A stretch of 7,971 nucleotides of DNA from SKVJ01 sp964578745 (lineage in GTDB: Bacteria; Chloroflexota; Dehalococcoidia; GIF9; AB-539-J10), in the NCBI GenBank assembly GCA_964578745.1, contig CAZODZ010000070.1, forward strand, positions 1-7,971, written 5' to 3'. The position numbers were made by a program, and so were the translations under genes. The notes under the pieces were generated by a model that had not been told where the DNA came from, did not search any database, and saw only the letters and a list, made by a program, of their open reading frames with translations. Shown here piece after piece: positions 1 to 6,195 of the stretch (its first letter is position 1; each line of letters opens with the position of its first letter).

Positions 1-55
1 GAGCGCCTGTCTTACACACAGGAGGTCACTGGTTCAAATCCAGTACTGCCCACCA
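1..55 (+). tRNA. tRNA-Val (anticodon UAC), 3' part only
   Basis: This is the 3' two-thirds of a tRNA whose 5' acceptor strand and most of the D arm lie before the window. The anticodon stem pairs CCTGT (6-10) with ACAGG (18-22) around the 7-base loop CTTACAC (11-17). Loop bases 3-5 are TAC, which reads valine GUA-type codons. A 5-base variable region (23-27) follows, then the T stem ACTGG/CCAGT (28-32/40-44) around the standard TTCAAAT loop. The 3' acceptor strand ACTGCCC (45-51), discriminator A52 and an encoded CCA (53-55) complete it. The missing 5' strand should read GGGCAGT. All stems visible here pair perfectly, so the gene looks functional. Confidence 0.95.
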
Positions 56-358
56 CCTGCCTCACAGGCCCCACCGGGGGCATGCACATCACTGTCGTGC
101 CATTGAGCTGCTCCTTATGGCCACCGCCAGCGGATACGTGGCAGGTCTCAGGAGGCAGTGCCATGCGGCAGGGTGATTTTCCCCGGCACGATTGCCAGGC
201 GATCGCCAACTCTTCAATTTCTCAGGCTCGAGATACTTCCGACGCTCTCGTCACATAATCCTACGTCGCGGTACGCATCGGACGTCTGAAGCCGGTCCTG
301 AAGGCGCAGGCATGAGTGGGCCGGGTATGCCTGCAAACCGCCGCATCCAGGAGAGACT
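56..358. other. Intergenic region between tRNA-Val and the DUF58 operon
   Basis: I find no convincing gene in these roughly 300 bases. Short inverted repeats are present: GCCCC/GGGGC (68-72/77-81), directly after the tRNA, and GTGCC/GGCAC (158-162/185-189), which has GGG/CCC nested inside. Neither is followed by a T-run, so neither is a convincing intrinsic terminator. A promoter for the DUF58 operon should lie here. The hexamer CATAAT (254-259) resembles a -10 box but has no good -35 at the right distance. TTGCCA (192-197) resembles a -35 but has only a poor -10 partner, TTCAAT (213-218), at a 15-bp spacing. Confidence 0.6.
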
Positions 359-370
359 CTGCTAGAATTG
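349..370 (+). promoter_or_regulatory. Ribosome binding site and ambiguous start of the DUF58 gene
   Basis: AGGAG at 349-353 is the only good Shine-Dalgarno sequence near the start of this reading frame, which is open from about 302. The nearest in-frame codons are CTG at 359 (5 bases after AGGAG), TTG at 368 (14 bases after) and ATG at 422 (much further away, with no Shine-Dalgarno of its own). The spacing favours CTG 359, codon preference favours TTG 368, and conventional calling might choose ATG 422. I use TTG 368 for the gene, but the N-terminus is unresolved within about 20 residues. Confidence 0.5.
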
Positions 371-1684
371 CTGGCTGGAGTAGGTCAGCAGGGGGGTACC
401 CTGCACCGCACCTCACTACAGATGTTCAGCCGGGTAATTGCGCGCCTTCCATCCCCCGTGGGCCGTGCCCTGGATATCAACGGGCACGTCTTCACTACGG
501 TCACGGCTGCCGGAATGGCGGTATTACTGGTTGTCGCCAGCCGGCACCAGCAGACAGCCGTAGTCGCCGTGCTGGGACTTGGCCTCGCTACCATCATCAT
601 ATCCAGGCTCTGGAGCACCGTCGTGCTGCGAAGCGTGTCTGCGGGAAGGGTACTTGACAGGCACGCGCTGTTTCCCGGCGAGGAACTGCAGCTGCAATTG
701 CATGTCGCCAACAACAAACTGCTTCCGATGCCCTGGGTAGAAGTGGCCCAGGACCTTCCCGCGGGACTTCGTAGCGACCACCAGGGGGGACCCAAGCCGA
801 CAGGACAGCGCCGTCTGGCACGAAGCTTCTCGCTTCCCTGGTACTCACGCATCACATGGAACGAACGACTCGTGGCACAACGTCGCGGACTCTACCACCT
901 TCCCGCCATGGAGATATCATCGGGGGACATTCTGGGACTCTATCCCCGCGCCACAGCGGGCGGCCCTGTCGAGCAGCTGACTGTCTATCCCCGCCTGTAC
1001 CCGGTGCATCACCTCTCCACCCAGCGGACAGACGCCTCGGGCGAGCTTGTCGGCGTCTCGACTCTCCACGAAGACCCTACCAGGGTCCGCGGCATCCGCG
1101 AGTACGCCTCGGGAGACAGCCTCAGAAGGGTCCACTGGAAAGCGACTGCCCGCCAGCGCAGTCTCATGGTCAAGCTATTCGAGCCGTCAGCAGTATCCCG
1201 TGTCGAACTGGCCCTCGTGGCCGACGCTTTCTGCGAGGCCTCCGCGAACGACTTTGAACTCGCAGTGAGCTCGGTCGCATCCGTCGCACGCTTCTGTGTG
1301 GAGCACCAGCAGCAGGTGGCGCTAAGCAGCAATGCACGCCTCGGCCACACCGACACCCCCTTCCACCTGGGCGCGGGCGGAGGTGACCATCACCTGCTCA
1401 GCATACTGGAGGTGCTTGCCCGCATCGAATGCGCCGTGGCACGCCCGTTCCCGGCATTCCTGCATGAACTGCGCCGACTGGCACTCGCCCGCACGGCATT
1501 GATTGTCGTTACAGGTCGCATGGAGCCGACCTGCAGCCACGCGTTTCAACAGCTGTACAGCATGAACGCAAGCTTCCGGGTGCTGGTCGTTGACCCGACC
1601 GGGCACAGAAGCCGCGTATCGTTCCCGTGTACATTCGTACGTTCACCAGACGACCTGCTGGCCATAGGGAGGCGTGCACGGTGA
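368..1684 (+). CDS. DUF58 domain protein, membrane-anchored, first gene of a MoxR-type operon
   Basis: This 438-residue protein belongs to the DUF58 family. Those proteins are usually encoded beside MoxR AAA+ ATPases and are believed to work with them in envelope-related assembly or stress functions; the biochemical role is not established. Two adjacent hydrophobic segments near residues 40-80 should anchor it in the membrane. A beta-rich stretch of extracytoplasmic-domain type follows (about 85-230). The diagnostic DUF58 block lies at about 246-273 and includes GDSLRRVHWKATAR and LMVKLFEP. The C-terminal third resembles a von Willebrand A fold, but the metal-site motif DxSxS is not intact (VADAFCEAS in its place), as is common in this family. 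The stop codon overlaps the start of the next gene by 4 bases (GTGA, 1681-1684), indicating translational coupling. The start is uncertain: CTG 359, TTG 368 and ATG 422 are all in frame. The family call is firm; the function is inferred. Confidence 0.9.
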   Translation: MLAGVGQQGGTLHRTSLQMFSRVIARLPSPVGRALDINGHVFTTVTAAGMAVLLVVASRHQQTAVVAVLGLGLATIIISRLWSTVVLRSVSAGRVLDRHALFPGEELQLQLHVANNKLLPMPWVEVAQDLPAGLRSDHQGGPKPTGQRRLARSFSLPWYSRITWNERLVAQRRGLYHLPAMEISSGDILGLYPRATAGGPVEQLTVYPRLYPVHHLSTQRTDASGELVGVSTLHEDPTRVRGIREYASGDSLRRVHWKATARQRSLMVKLFEPSAVSRVELALVADAFCEASANDFELAVSSVASVARFCVEHQQQVALSSNARLGHTDTPFHLGAGGGDHHLLSILEVLARIECAVARPFPAFLHELRRLALARTALIVVTGRMEPTCSHAFQQLYSMNASFRVLVVDPTGHRSRVSFPCTFVRSPDDLLAIGRRAR

Positions 1685-3087
1685 ACAGACGCCGCCGGTT
1701 CCTGCTCAGCTGTGCCGTGCTGGGTATGACTGCATGCTGGCTCGACGTCTGGGCGGAGATGCTCGAGCAGGCCACGTCCGCACAGGTGTCAATCGCATCC
1801 GGAGTGATCGTCCTCCTTCTGGTCGCAGCCGGGTGGCACGCAGCCCTGGCCCGAATGAAGCTGCACCCGGTGGCCGTACTTGCAGCCTACTGGGCCACGT
1901 GGCTACCGGCTGCTTCACTCACTGCAAGAATGCTGCTCTACCGCGGTTCGCCGTGGGTCAGCAGCCAATGGCTGCTGGCATTGCCACGCTCGCCTGTGTC
2001 AGTTTTCTTCGAACCCGATGTACCGGCGCTCCTCCTGTTCATCGGTTCAGCGGCCGCGTGGCATCTCGCACAAAGACGTGCTGTACATCTCCCGGACTAT
2101 GGCAGGCTCCTGGCTGACTTCCAGTTCGGCCTCGTCATGCTCCTGGTGGCATTCCTCGTAAGCTACGGGTTCGAAGTCGAAGTGAGCCACCCGCTTCTTC
2201 CTGCTTTCTTGTTCTTTGGAATTGGCATCACCGCCATCGCGATTGCCCGCAGTGCCGACACGAACGATACCACCGTCAGCCTCTCGCCAGGGCAACTCTC
2301 GGGGATCGTCGCAGCAGCTGTCGGGGCCGTGTTCTTCACTTTTCTGCTGATAGCAACAATCGTACGCCCGGAGATTATCGATTCAGCCATCAATGGACTG
2401 CACTACGCAGGCAGTCTCATCGGACGGGCCCTCGCATACCTCGCCTCGCTGGTACCCGCGCCGGACTACGGTGAAATCGAGGCACCCGGAGCACCTGCTA
2501 CAGGGGACGATTCGGCCCTGATTGAATGGTACCGCTCTCTGCCCCTGCCCGCGATTATCCGGCGGCTGGTGTACGTGCTCTGGGTAACAATCGTGCTGGG
2601 GGTGCTGCTGTTCGCGTTGTGGCGGATATGCGAACAGGTGCTGCAATGGTTGCGGAAACGACGTCAGCCCCTGGAAGGCGCGGTAGTTGAATCAAGCGGC
2701 AGCTTCTGGGCAGACCTCACCGCCCTGGTCGCCAGGATCGCAGCCATGATGCGGCGCACCGGTTCGGCACTTCTGGCAAGGCTGAAGACGCAGGGGAATG
2801 CCTCGAGGCGGACGGGCATAGACATATACCTCCAGATGATCAGGTGGACCGACAAGAAGGTGCTGCGACGCAAGCCGTGGCAATCTCCGCACGAATACCT
2901 CCGGTCGCTGGTCGCGTTCATGCCCGCGGCCGCACAGGACCTGGCATTTGTAACAGACAGCTACGTGCGCGAGCGCTACGGACGTCGTCCCGTGCCTGAA
3001 GAAGTACGAACAGAGATGGACGTTGCAGTGCACCGCATCCGGCACACCAGACTCAACAGATTGAAGAACCTCGGAGAGGAGAACTGA
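1681..3087 (+). CDS. Polytopic membrane protein with C-terminal DUF4129-like domain
   Basis: The protein has 468 residues if started at GTG 1681. That start has AGGGAGG (1666-1672) 8 bases upstream and overlaps the DUF58 stop. An upstream in-frame GTG at 1627 lacks such support. About eight hydrophobic helices are visible: roughly residues 7-24, 36-56, 62-86, 113-130, 147-162, 170-189, 206-228 and 292-318. A basic cytoplasmic-type linker follows. The C-terminal block at about 380-450 includes IDIYLQMIRW, SPHEYLRSL and DSYVRERYGRRP, which match the DUF4129 pattern found at the end of TgpA-like transglutaminase proteins. In TgpA-like proteins a periplasmic transglutaminase core lies before the last helix. 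Here the segment between helices 7 and 8 is only about 60 residues and shows no Cys-His-Asp core, so this is a transglutaminase-less version. It is the middle gene of the operon and is probably a membrane partner of DUF58 and MoxR. The family call is good; the role is inferred. Confidence 0.82.
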   Translation: MNRRRRFLLSCAVLGMTACWLDVWAEMLEQATSAQVSIASGVIVLLLVAAGWHAALARMKLHPVAVLAAYWATWLPAASLTARMLLYRGSPWVSSQWLLALPRSPVSVFFEPDVPALLLFIGSAAAWHLAQRRAVHLPDYGRLLADFQFGLVMLLVAFLVSYGFEVEVSHPLLPAFLFFGIGITAIAIARSADTNDTTVSLSPGQLSGIVAAAVGAVFFTFLLIATIVRPEIIDSAINGLHYAGSLIGRALAYLASLVPAPDYGEIEAPGAPATGDDSALIEWYRSLPLPAIIRRLVYVLWVTIVLGVLLFALWRICEQVLQWLRKRRQPLEGAVVESSGSFWADLTALVARIAAMMRRTGSALLARLKTQGNASRRTGIDIYLQMIRWTDKKVLRRKPWQSPHEYLRSLVAFMPAAAQDLAFVTDSYVRERYGRRPVPEEVRTEMDVAVHRIRHTRLNRLKNLGEEN

Positions 3088-3088
3088 C

Positions 3089-4060
3089 ATGGCCCACGCT
3101 GCTACCGATCATCACGCCGACGTGAAAGAAGTCAAGGCCGCAGCCGACCGGTTCACCGAGAACATCGGCACCGTCATAGTCGGGAAAGAAGACATCATCC
3201 GGTTGTGCTTCGTGTCCCTGCTGTGCGAGGGACACATACTGATAGAGGACGTGCCGGGCATAGGTAAGACAACGCTTGCACGAACAATCGCACGCTCCAT
3301 CGAGGGCTCCTTTCGTCGTGTCCAGTGTACGCCGGACCTCCTCCCTTCCGACGTGACCGGCATCCACTACTTCAATCAGAAATCAGGCGAGTTCCAGTTC
3401 AGGCCCGGGCCAGTCATCGCCAACGTCGTCCTCGTCGATGAAATCAACCGGGCCACACCCCGCACCCAGTCGTGTTTTCTTGAGGCTATGCAGGAGCGCC
3501 AGATCACAGTCGACCTTGACACACTGGGCCTGCCCCGTCCATTCATGGTGATTGCAACGCAGAACCCGGTCGAGCTCGAAGGCACGTTCCCCCTGCCAGA
3601 GGCCCAGCTTGACCGCTTCCTCGTTCGGCTTGCGCTCGGATATCCCTCGCCCGAGGAAGAATCGCGGATGCTGGAGCGGTTCCAGCGAAGTATCACTACG
3701 GAGTCAGTGTCATGTGTTCTGAATGGAGCCACACTCACGGTCCTTCAGGCCACCTGCAGGGGTGTATTTGTGGACGACTCGCTCAGGGCATACATTTCGG
3801 GATTGTGCAGAGCAACCCGCACGGACGAATCGATACGGCTCGGTGCGAGTCCCCGCGCCGCACTCGCGCTGCAGCAGGCCTCCCAGGCATACGCAGCGAT
3901 GCATGGCAGGGATTATGTCATTCCAGACGACGTGAAGGCGGTGGCACAGCCAGTCCTCGCCCATAGACTCCTGCTCGACACGACCGCTTCACTGAGAGGA
4001 GAGACAGCGGTTGCCGTGATTGAACGGGTGCTTCAGACGGTACCTGTTCCCATCGACTGA
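3089..4060 (+). CDS. MoxR-family AAA+ ATPase
   Basis: This 323-residue protein is a standard-length MoxR ATPase. These are AAA+ chaperone-like enzymes that use ATP hydrolysis to mature or remodel protein partners, commonly ones encoded beside them. Visible motifs are Walker A DVPGIGKT (54-61, K60), Walker B VVLVDE (113-118), the family signature NRATPRTQ just after it, sensor 1 in ATQNPVE (N159), the arginine-finger region LPEAQLDRF (169-177, R176) and sensor 2 GASPRAAL (R256). All catalytic residues are intact. ATG 3089 starts one base after the previous stop and is preceded by GGAGAGGA (3073-3080) at 8 bases, so it is co-translated with the DUF4129 gene. MoxR is the last gene of this operon, whereas in most MoxR/DUF58/transglutaminase operons it comes first. 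It is very likely cytosolic and soluble. Confidence 0.95.
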   Translation: MAHAATDHHADVKEVKAAADRFTENIGTVIVGKEDIIRLCFVSLLCEGHILIEDVPGIGKTTLARTIARSIEGSFRRVQCTPDLLPSDVTGIHYFNQKSGEFQFRPGPVIANVVLVDEINRATPRTQSCFLEAMQERQITVDLDTLGLPRPFMVIATQNPVELEGTFPLPEAQLDRFLVRLALGYPSPEEESRMLERFQRSITTESVSCVLNGATLTVLQATCRGVFVDDSLRAYISGLCRATRTDESIRLGASPRAALALQQASQAYAAMHGRDYVIPDDVKAVAQPVLAHRLLLDTTASLRGETAVAVIERVLQTVPVPID

Positions 4061-4061
4061 A

Positions 4062-4099
4062 CGGGAAGTGCGGACCATCACGCCGACGGCGAATTCCCG
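4062..4099. terminator. Weak stem between the convergent MoxR and ADP-ribosylglycohydrolase genes
   Basis: Only 17 bases separate the two convergent stop codons. CGGGAA (4062-4067) can pair with TTCCCG (4094-4099), enclosing a smaller nested CGCC/GGCG pair. The structure reaches into the end of the minus-strand gene and has no T-run on either side. It could act as a weak bidirectional transcription stop, but the support is poor. Confidence 0.2.
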
Positions 4100-5088
4100 C
4101 CGGAAACAAGGTCGGCACCCTCACGCACAACCCGGAAGAGGTCCCCGGCGAGAGCCCTGATTCCTGACGAACTCTCCAGTTGGTCAACCCATGACTGCGG
4201 CAGAGAATCGCAGCCAAGCTTCGTGCCTAGAACGGCACCTGTCATGCAGCCAGTCGAATCGCTGTCACCGGAATGGTTGACAGCCGCCAACACGGCCCGT
4301 TCCCAATCACCCGGGAACACGAGTGCACAGTACAGCGCAACAGCAAGCGCCTCTTCCCCCACCCATCCACCACCCAGGCGCGGGATGGCCTCCGCAGGGC
4401 TCACTCCTGCGGCCGCAAGTGAGACTGCATACTGCACACTGGCAAGCGTCTCATCGTGACCAGGCCAGTGCATGAGGTCTTCAGAGGCAAGCCTGACTGC
4501 GTCCACCAGCTCACACCCATCAAGCAAGCGCGCGACCACGTCGGCGAACACGCCGGCGGAAAGATATGCTGAGGGATGCCCGTGAGTTATAGCGGCGAAT
4601 TCGCTGCCGTAGAGAAAGGCCTGCCGGGGCGGAAAGGCCAGACCGGCAGGAGCGACCCTCGTCACTCCACCACATCCCTTGCGTGAATTGATGGGCGACA
4701 TGATAGTGCCAGCCCGACCGCTTCTGAGCGACCAGAGGCACGTGGAGCCGGGCGCCCTGTTCATGTACGGGTTGTCCTGTGTCTTCAGCCACGCCAGATA
4801 GCGCCTGTACACCATCTGGACAGGGTGCCATGCATCACCATGACGGAGCGCGAGATACGCGTCGATACAGCCGCGCGCCGTTGCCAGCGACATCTGAGTG
4901 TCATCTGTGAAGCATCCCGCCTTGAATTCCCTCCATCGCTCAAGGCCGGTAATACCGTCCGGACCATACTCACGGCGGATCTCAGTAAGTTCAAGGAACT
5001 CCACGGGGGCTCCAAGAGCATCTCCAAGGGCAAGTCCCAGCAGGCAGCCCTCGTATTGTTCCTGACGTGCCGTCACAAAGGAGACCAT
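4078..5088 (-). CDS. ADP-ribosylglycohydrolase (ARH/DraG) family protein
   Basis: The protein has 336 residues from ATG 5088, the usual length for the family. ARH/DraG enzymes hydrolyse ADP-ribose from modified proteins or small ADP-ribosylated molecules, using two Mg ions bound by conserved Asp and Thr residues. Visible motifs are CLLGLALGDALGAPVEF (15-31), FTDDTQM (60-66, metal ligands T61, D62, D63), GCGGVTRVAPAGL, ITHGHPSAYLSAGVFA and HSGDSDSTG (272-280, metal ligands D275, D277). All metal ligands are present, so it should be active. The substrate is not evident; a catabolic or housekeeping ARH is as likely as a DraG-type regulator, since no nitrogenase or ADP-ribosyltransferase gene lies nearby. 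The gene follows the dehydrogenase on the same strand with a gap of about 58 bases or less. No strong ribosome binding site precedes ATG 5088. GGAGG (5119-5123) sits 6 bases before an in-frame CTG at 5112, which would add eight residues. Confidence 0.9.
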   Translation of the reverse strand: MVSFVTARQEQYEGCLLGLALGDALGAPVEFLELTEIRREYGPDGITGLERWREFKAGCFTDDTQMSLATARGCIDAYLALRHGDAWHPVQMVYRRYLAWLKTQDNPYMNRAPGSTCLWSLRSGRAGTIMSPINSRKGCGGVTRVAPAGLAFPPRQAFLYGSEFAAITHGHPSAYLSAGVFADVVARLLDGCELVDAVRLASEDLMHWPGHDETLASVQYAVSLAAAGVSPAEAIPRLGGGWVGEEALAVALYCALVFPGDWERAVLAAVNHSGDSDSTGCMTGAVLGTKLGCDSLPQSWVDQLESSSGIRALAGDLFRVVREGADLVSGGNSPSA

Positions 5089-5109
5089 GTGCCCTACTGC
5101 GAGTCCAGA

Positions 5110-5123
5110 CAGCTTTCACCTCC
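5110..5123 (-). promoter_or_regulatory. Shine-Dalgarno GGAGG followed by in-frame CTG
   Basis: Read on the minus strand, GGAGG (5119-5123) is followed after 6 bases by CTG (5112-5110), in frame with the ADP-ribosylglycohydrolase. A TGA (5118-5116) lies two codons upstream of that CTG, so no earlier start is possible. The annotated ATG at 5088 is 30 bases beyond the Shine-Dalgarno and has only a weak AGGG close by. The real start may therefore be CTG. Confidence 0.45.
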
Positions 5124-5146
5124 GCGTTTACGCGGCATCAGGCCAT

Positions 5147-6040
5147 CTACGCCCGCACCTCCACGTTGGCCATCTTCTCAAGCGCTCTGATAAGGGCCTG
5201 AGAGCCTTTCGACTCGAGGCCCTCATTCCACACCGTATGATAGAGTTGATGCACGATGGACGTGGCCGGGAGGAACACCTTCAGTTCATCGGCGGCAGCC
5301 AGCACCAGAGACAGATCGTTCTGCGAGGCGGCCACAGGGTATCCACCGTCGAACTCCCGCGTCAGTATCTTCGGCCCCATGTTGTCCAGCTCCCACGACT
5401 GCGCGGCTCCCGAGGAGACGATATTGAAGACTTTTCGAAGGTCGACCCCCGCCTTCGCGGCAAGTGTAAAGGCCTCGCAGACGCCACAGAGGTTCACGAA
5501 GCACATTATCTGATTGCAGAGCTTGGCTAACGCGCCGGAACCGCTCTCACCAACGCGGACAATGATTCTTCCGAGGGGCTCAAGCAGCGGAAGTGCAAGC
5601 TCAAACGCACGCGCCGGACCACCGACCATGATAACGAGGTTGCCGGTAGACGCAGCAGGCGCCCCGCCACTGACCGGCGCATCCAGATAATAAGCGTTCC
5701 TCTCGTTGCACGCACGGGCAATCCTGCCGGAAAGGGCCGGCAACGTGTTTGTCATATCGACAATCACCGCATCCTCACGCAGTCCCCCAACGATCCCTTC
5801 ATCACCCAGGTTCCAGGCTTCAGACTCATCGCTACTGTCAGCGGCAACGAAGACAATCTCGGACTCTGCAGCAAGATGTGCCAGCGTGGCCACCCGCTGA
5901 GCTCCGGCAGCCACACACTCCCCCACCATCGTCTCATCAGCCCCCCAGAACAGGGTATGGTGTCCATACTCCATCAATCTCCAACACACAGAAACTGCAA
6001 GAGCACCATTCCCGGCGACACCAACACGTCGTATCGACAT
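5147..6040 (-). CDS. 3-hydroxyisobutyrate dehydrogenase-like (beta-hydroxyacid dehydrogenase family) protein
   Basis: The protein has 297 residues from ATG 6040, the normal family size. That start has GAGGAGGG (6045-6052) 4 bases upstream; upstream in-frame ATGs at 6061 and 6106 have no such support. Family members interconvert beta-hydroxy acids and semialdehydes with NAD(P). Visible are a Rossmann start VGVAGNGALA (6-15), the substrate loop LDAPVSGGAPAASTG (119-133, S124) and the catalytic-lysine motif GSGALAKLCNQ (167-177, K173), followed by an all-helical C-terminal domain. Oddities: the third glycine of the nucleotide loop is Ala15, and the usual KDL block near the end reads NDLSLVLA (241-248), so the cofactor-contacting Lys is Asn. 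The residues after strand beta-2 (FWGADE, 31-36) lack the NADP-type Arg. It could be a diverged reductase with altered cofactor use. It is divergent from the hydrolase gene and first in a two-gene minus-strand unit. Confidence 0.87.
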   Translation of the reverse strand: MSIRRVGVAGNGALAVSVCWRLMEYGHHTLFWGADETMVGECVAAGAQRVATLAHLAAESEIVFVAADSSDESEAWNLGDEGIVGGLREDAVIVDMTNTLPALSGRIARACNERNAYYLDAPVSGGAPAASTGNLVIMVGGPARAFELALPLLEPLGRIIVRVGESGSGALAKLCNQIMCFVNLCGVCEAFTLAAKAGVDLRKVFNIVSSGAAQSWELDNMGPKILTREFDGGYPVAASQNDLSLVLAAADELKVFLPATSIVHQLYHTVWNEGLESKGSQALIRALEKMANVEVRA

Positions 6041-6058
6041 TCCACCCTCCTCTTGTTC

Positions 6059-6076
6059 CATTGTAGTGACATTGTA
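6059..6076. repeat. Direct heptamer repeat CATTGTA with 11-bp period
   Basis: CATTGTA occurs at 6059-6065 and again at 6070-6076, separated by GTGA. The period of 11 bases is about one helical turn, so both copies present the same face of DNA. The repeat lies just upstream of the dehydrogenase ribosome binding site. On the minus strand both copies read TACAATG, each containing a TACAAT that resembles a -10 box. It may be an operator half-site pair, two alternative -10 boxes, or chance. Confidence 0.4.
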
Positions 6077-6099
6077 TTCAGCGCCAGCGAGGTGAGCAA
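6071..6099 (-). promoter_or_regulatory. Candidate promoter of the dehydrogenase / ADP-ribosylglycohydrolase unit
   Basis: On the minus strand, TTGCTC (6099-6094) and TACAAT (6076-6071) are separated by 17 bases. The -10 matches the sigma-70 consensus at 5 of 6 positions, but the -35 at only 3 of 6. Transcription would begin near 6064, giving a leader of roughly 24 bases with the strong Shine-Dalgarno inside it. Confidence 0.4.
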
Positions 6100-6109
6100 A
6101 CAACACGGC

Positions 6110-6138
6110 CTGACAGACACGCGTTTGCTACTATAGCG
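6110..6138 (+). promoter_or_regulatory. Candidate sigma-70-type promoter of the phosphotriesterase-like gene
   Basis: CTGACA (6110-6115) and TATAGC (6133-6138) lie 17 bases apart. They match the sigma-70 consensus at 5 of 6 and 4 of 6 positions. The predicted start near 6145 gives a leader of about 50 bases. An imperfect inverted repeat, ACACGCG (6117-6123) and CGCGGTGT (6137-6144, one bulged G), brackets the -10 box and could be a repressor site. Confidence 0.45.
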
Positions 6139-6195
6139 CGGTGTGGGCCGGGTAAGGCGGTCCTGCCGACACGCCAGCCACAGAAGGAGGAGTAT

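Noticed and set aside
45..55. tRNA 3' end as a possible integration (att) site for a mobile element
   Set aside because: There is no integrase, no repeated copy of the tRNA end elsewhere in the window and no phage or plasmid genes. The downstream genes look like ordinary chromosomal ones.
12..209. Minus-strand reading frame of 65 codons ending in GSTGFEPVTSCV
   Set aside because: The tail is the antisense translation of the tRNA T arm and anticodon region, a well-known spurious ORF signature. The frame has no other support.
385..855. Minus-strand open frame of 156 codons opposite the DUF58 gene
   Set aside because: It lies wholly antisense to a gene with clear family motifs, has low-complexity Ser/Arg/Cys-rich content and no recognisable domain. 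It is a shadow frame in GC-rich DNA.
856..1257. Plus-strand open frame of 133 codons inside the DUF58 gene
   Set aside because: It is an alternate frame within a well-supported gene, very rich in Arg and Pro, with no domain signature.
2692..3090. Minus-strand open frame of 132 codons opposite the DUF4129 gene
   Set aside because: It is antisense to a conserved domain, has His/Cys/Arg-rich composition and no visible motif.
4078..5088. DraG-type nitrogenase regulator
   Set aside because: The ARH fold is clear, but there is no nif gene, no DraT-like ADP-ribosyltransferase and no PII gene nearby, so a nitrogenase-specific role is not supported.
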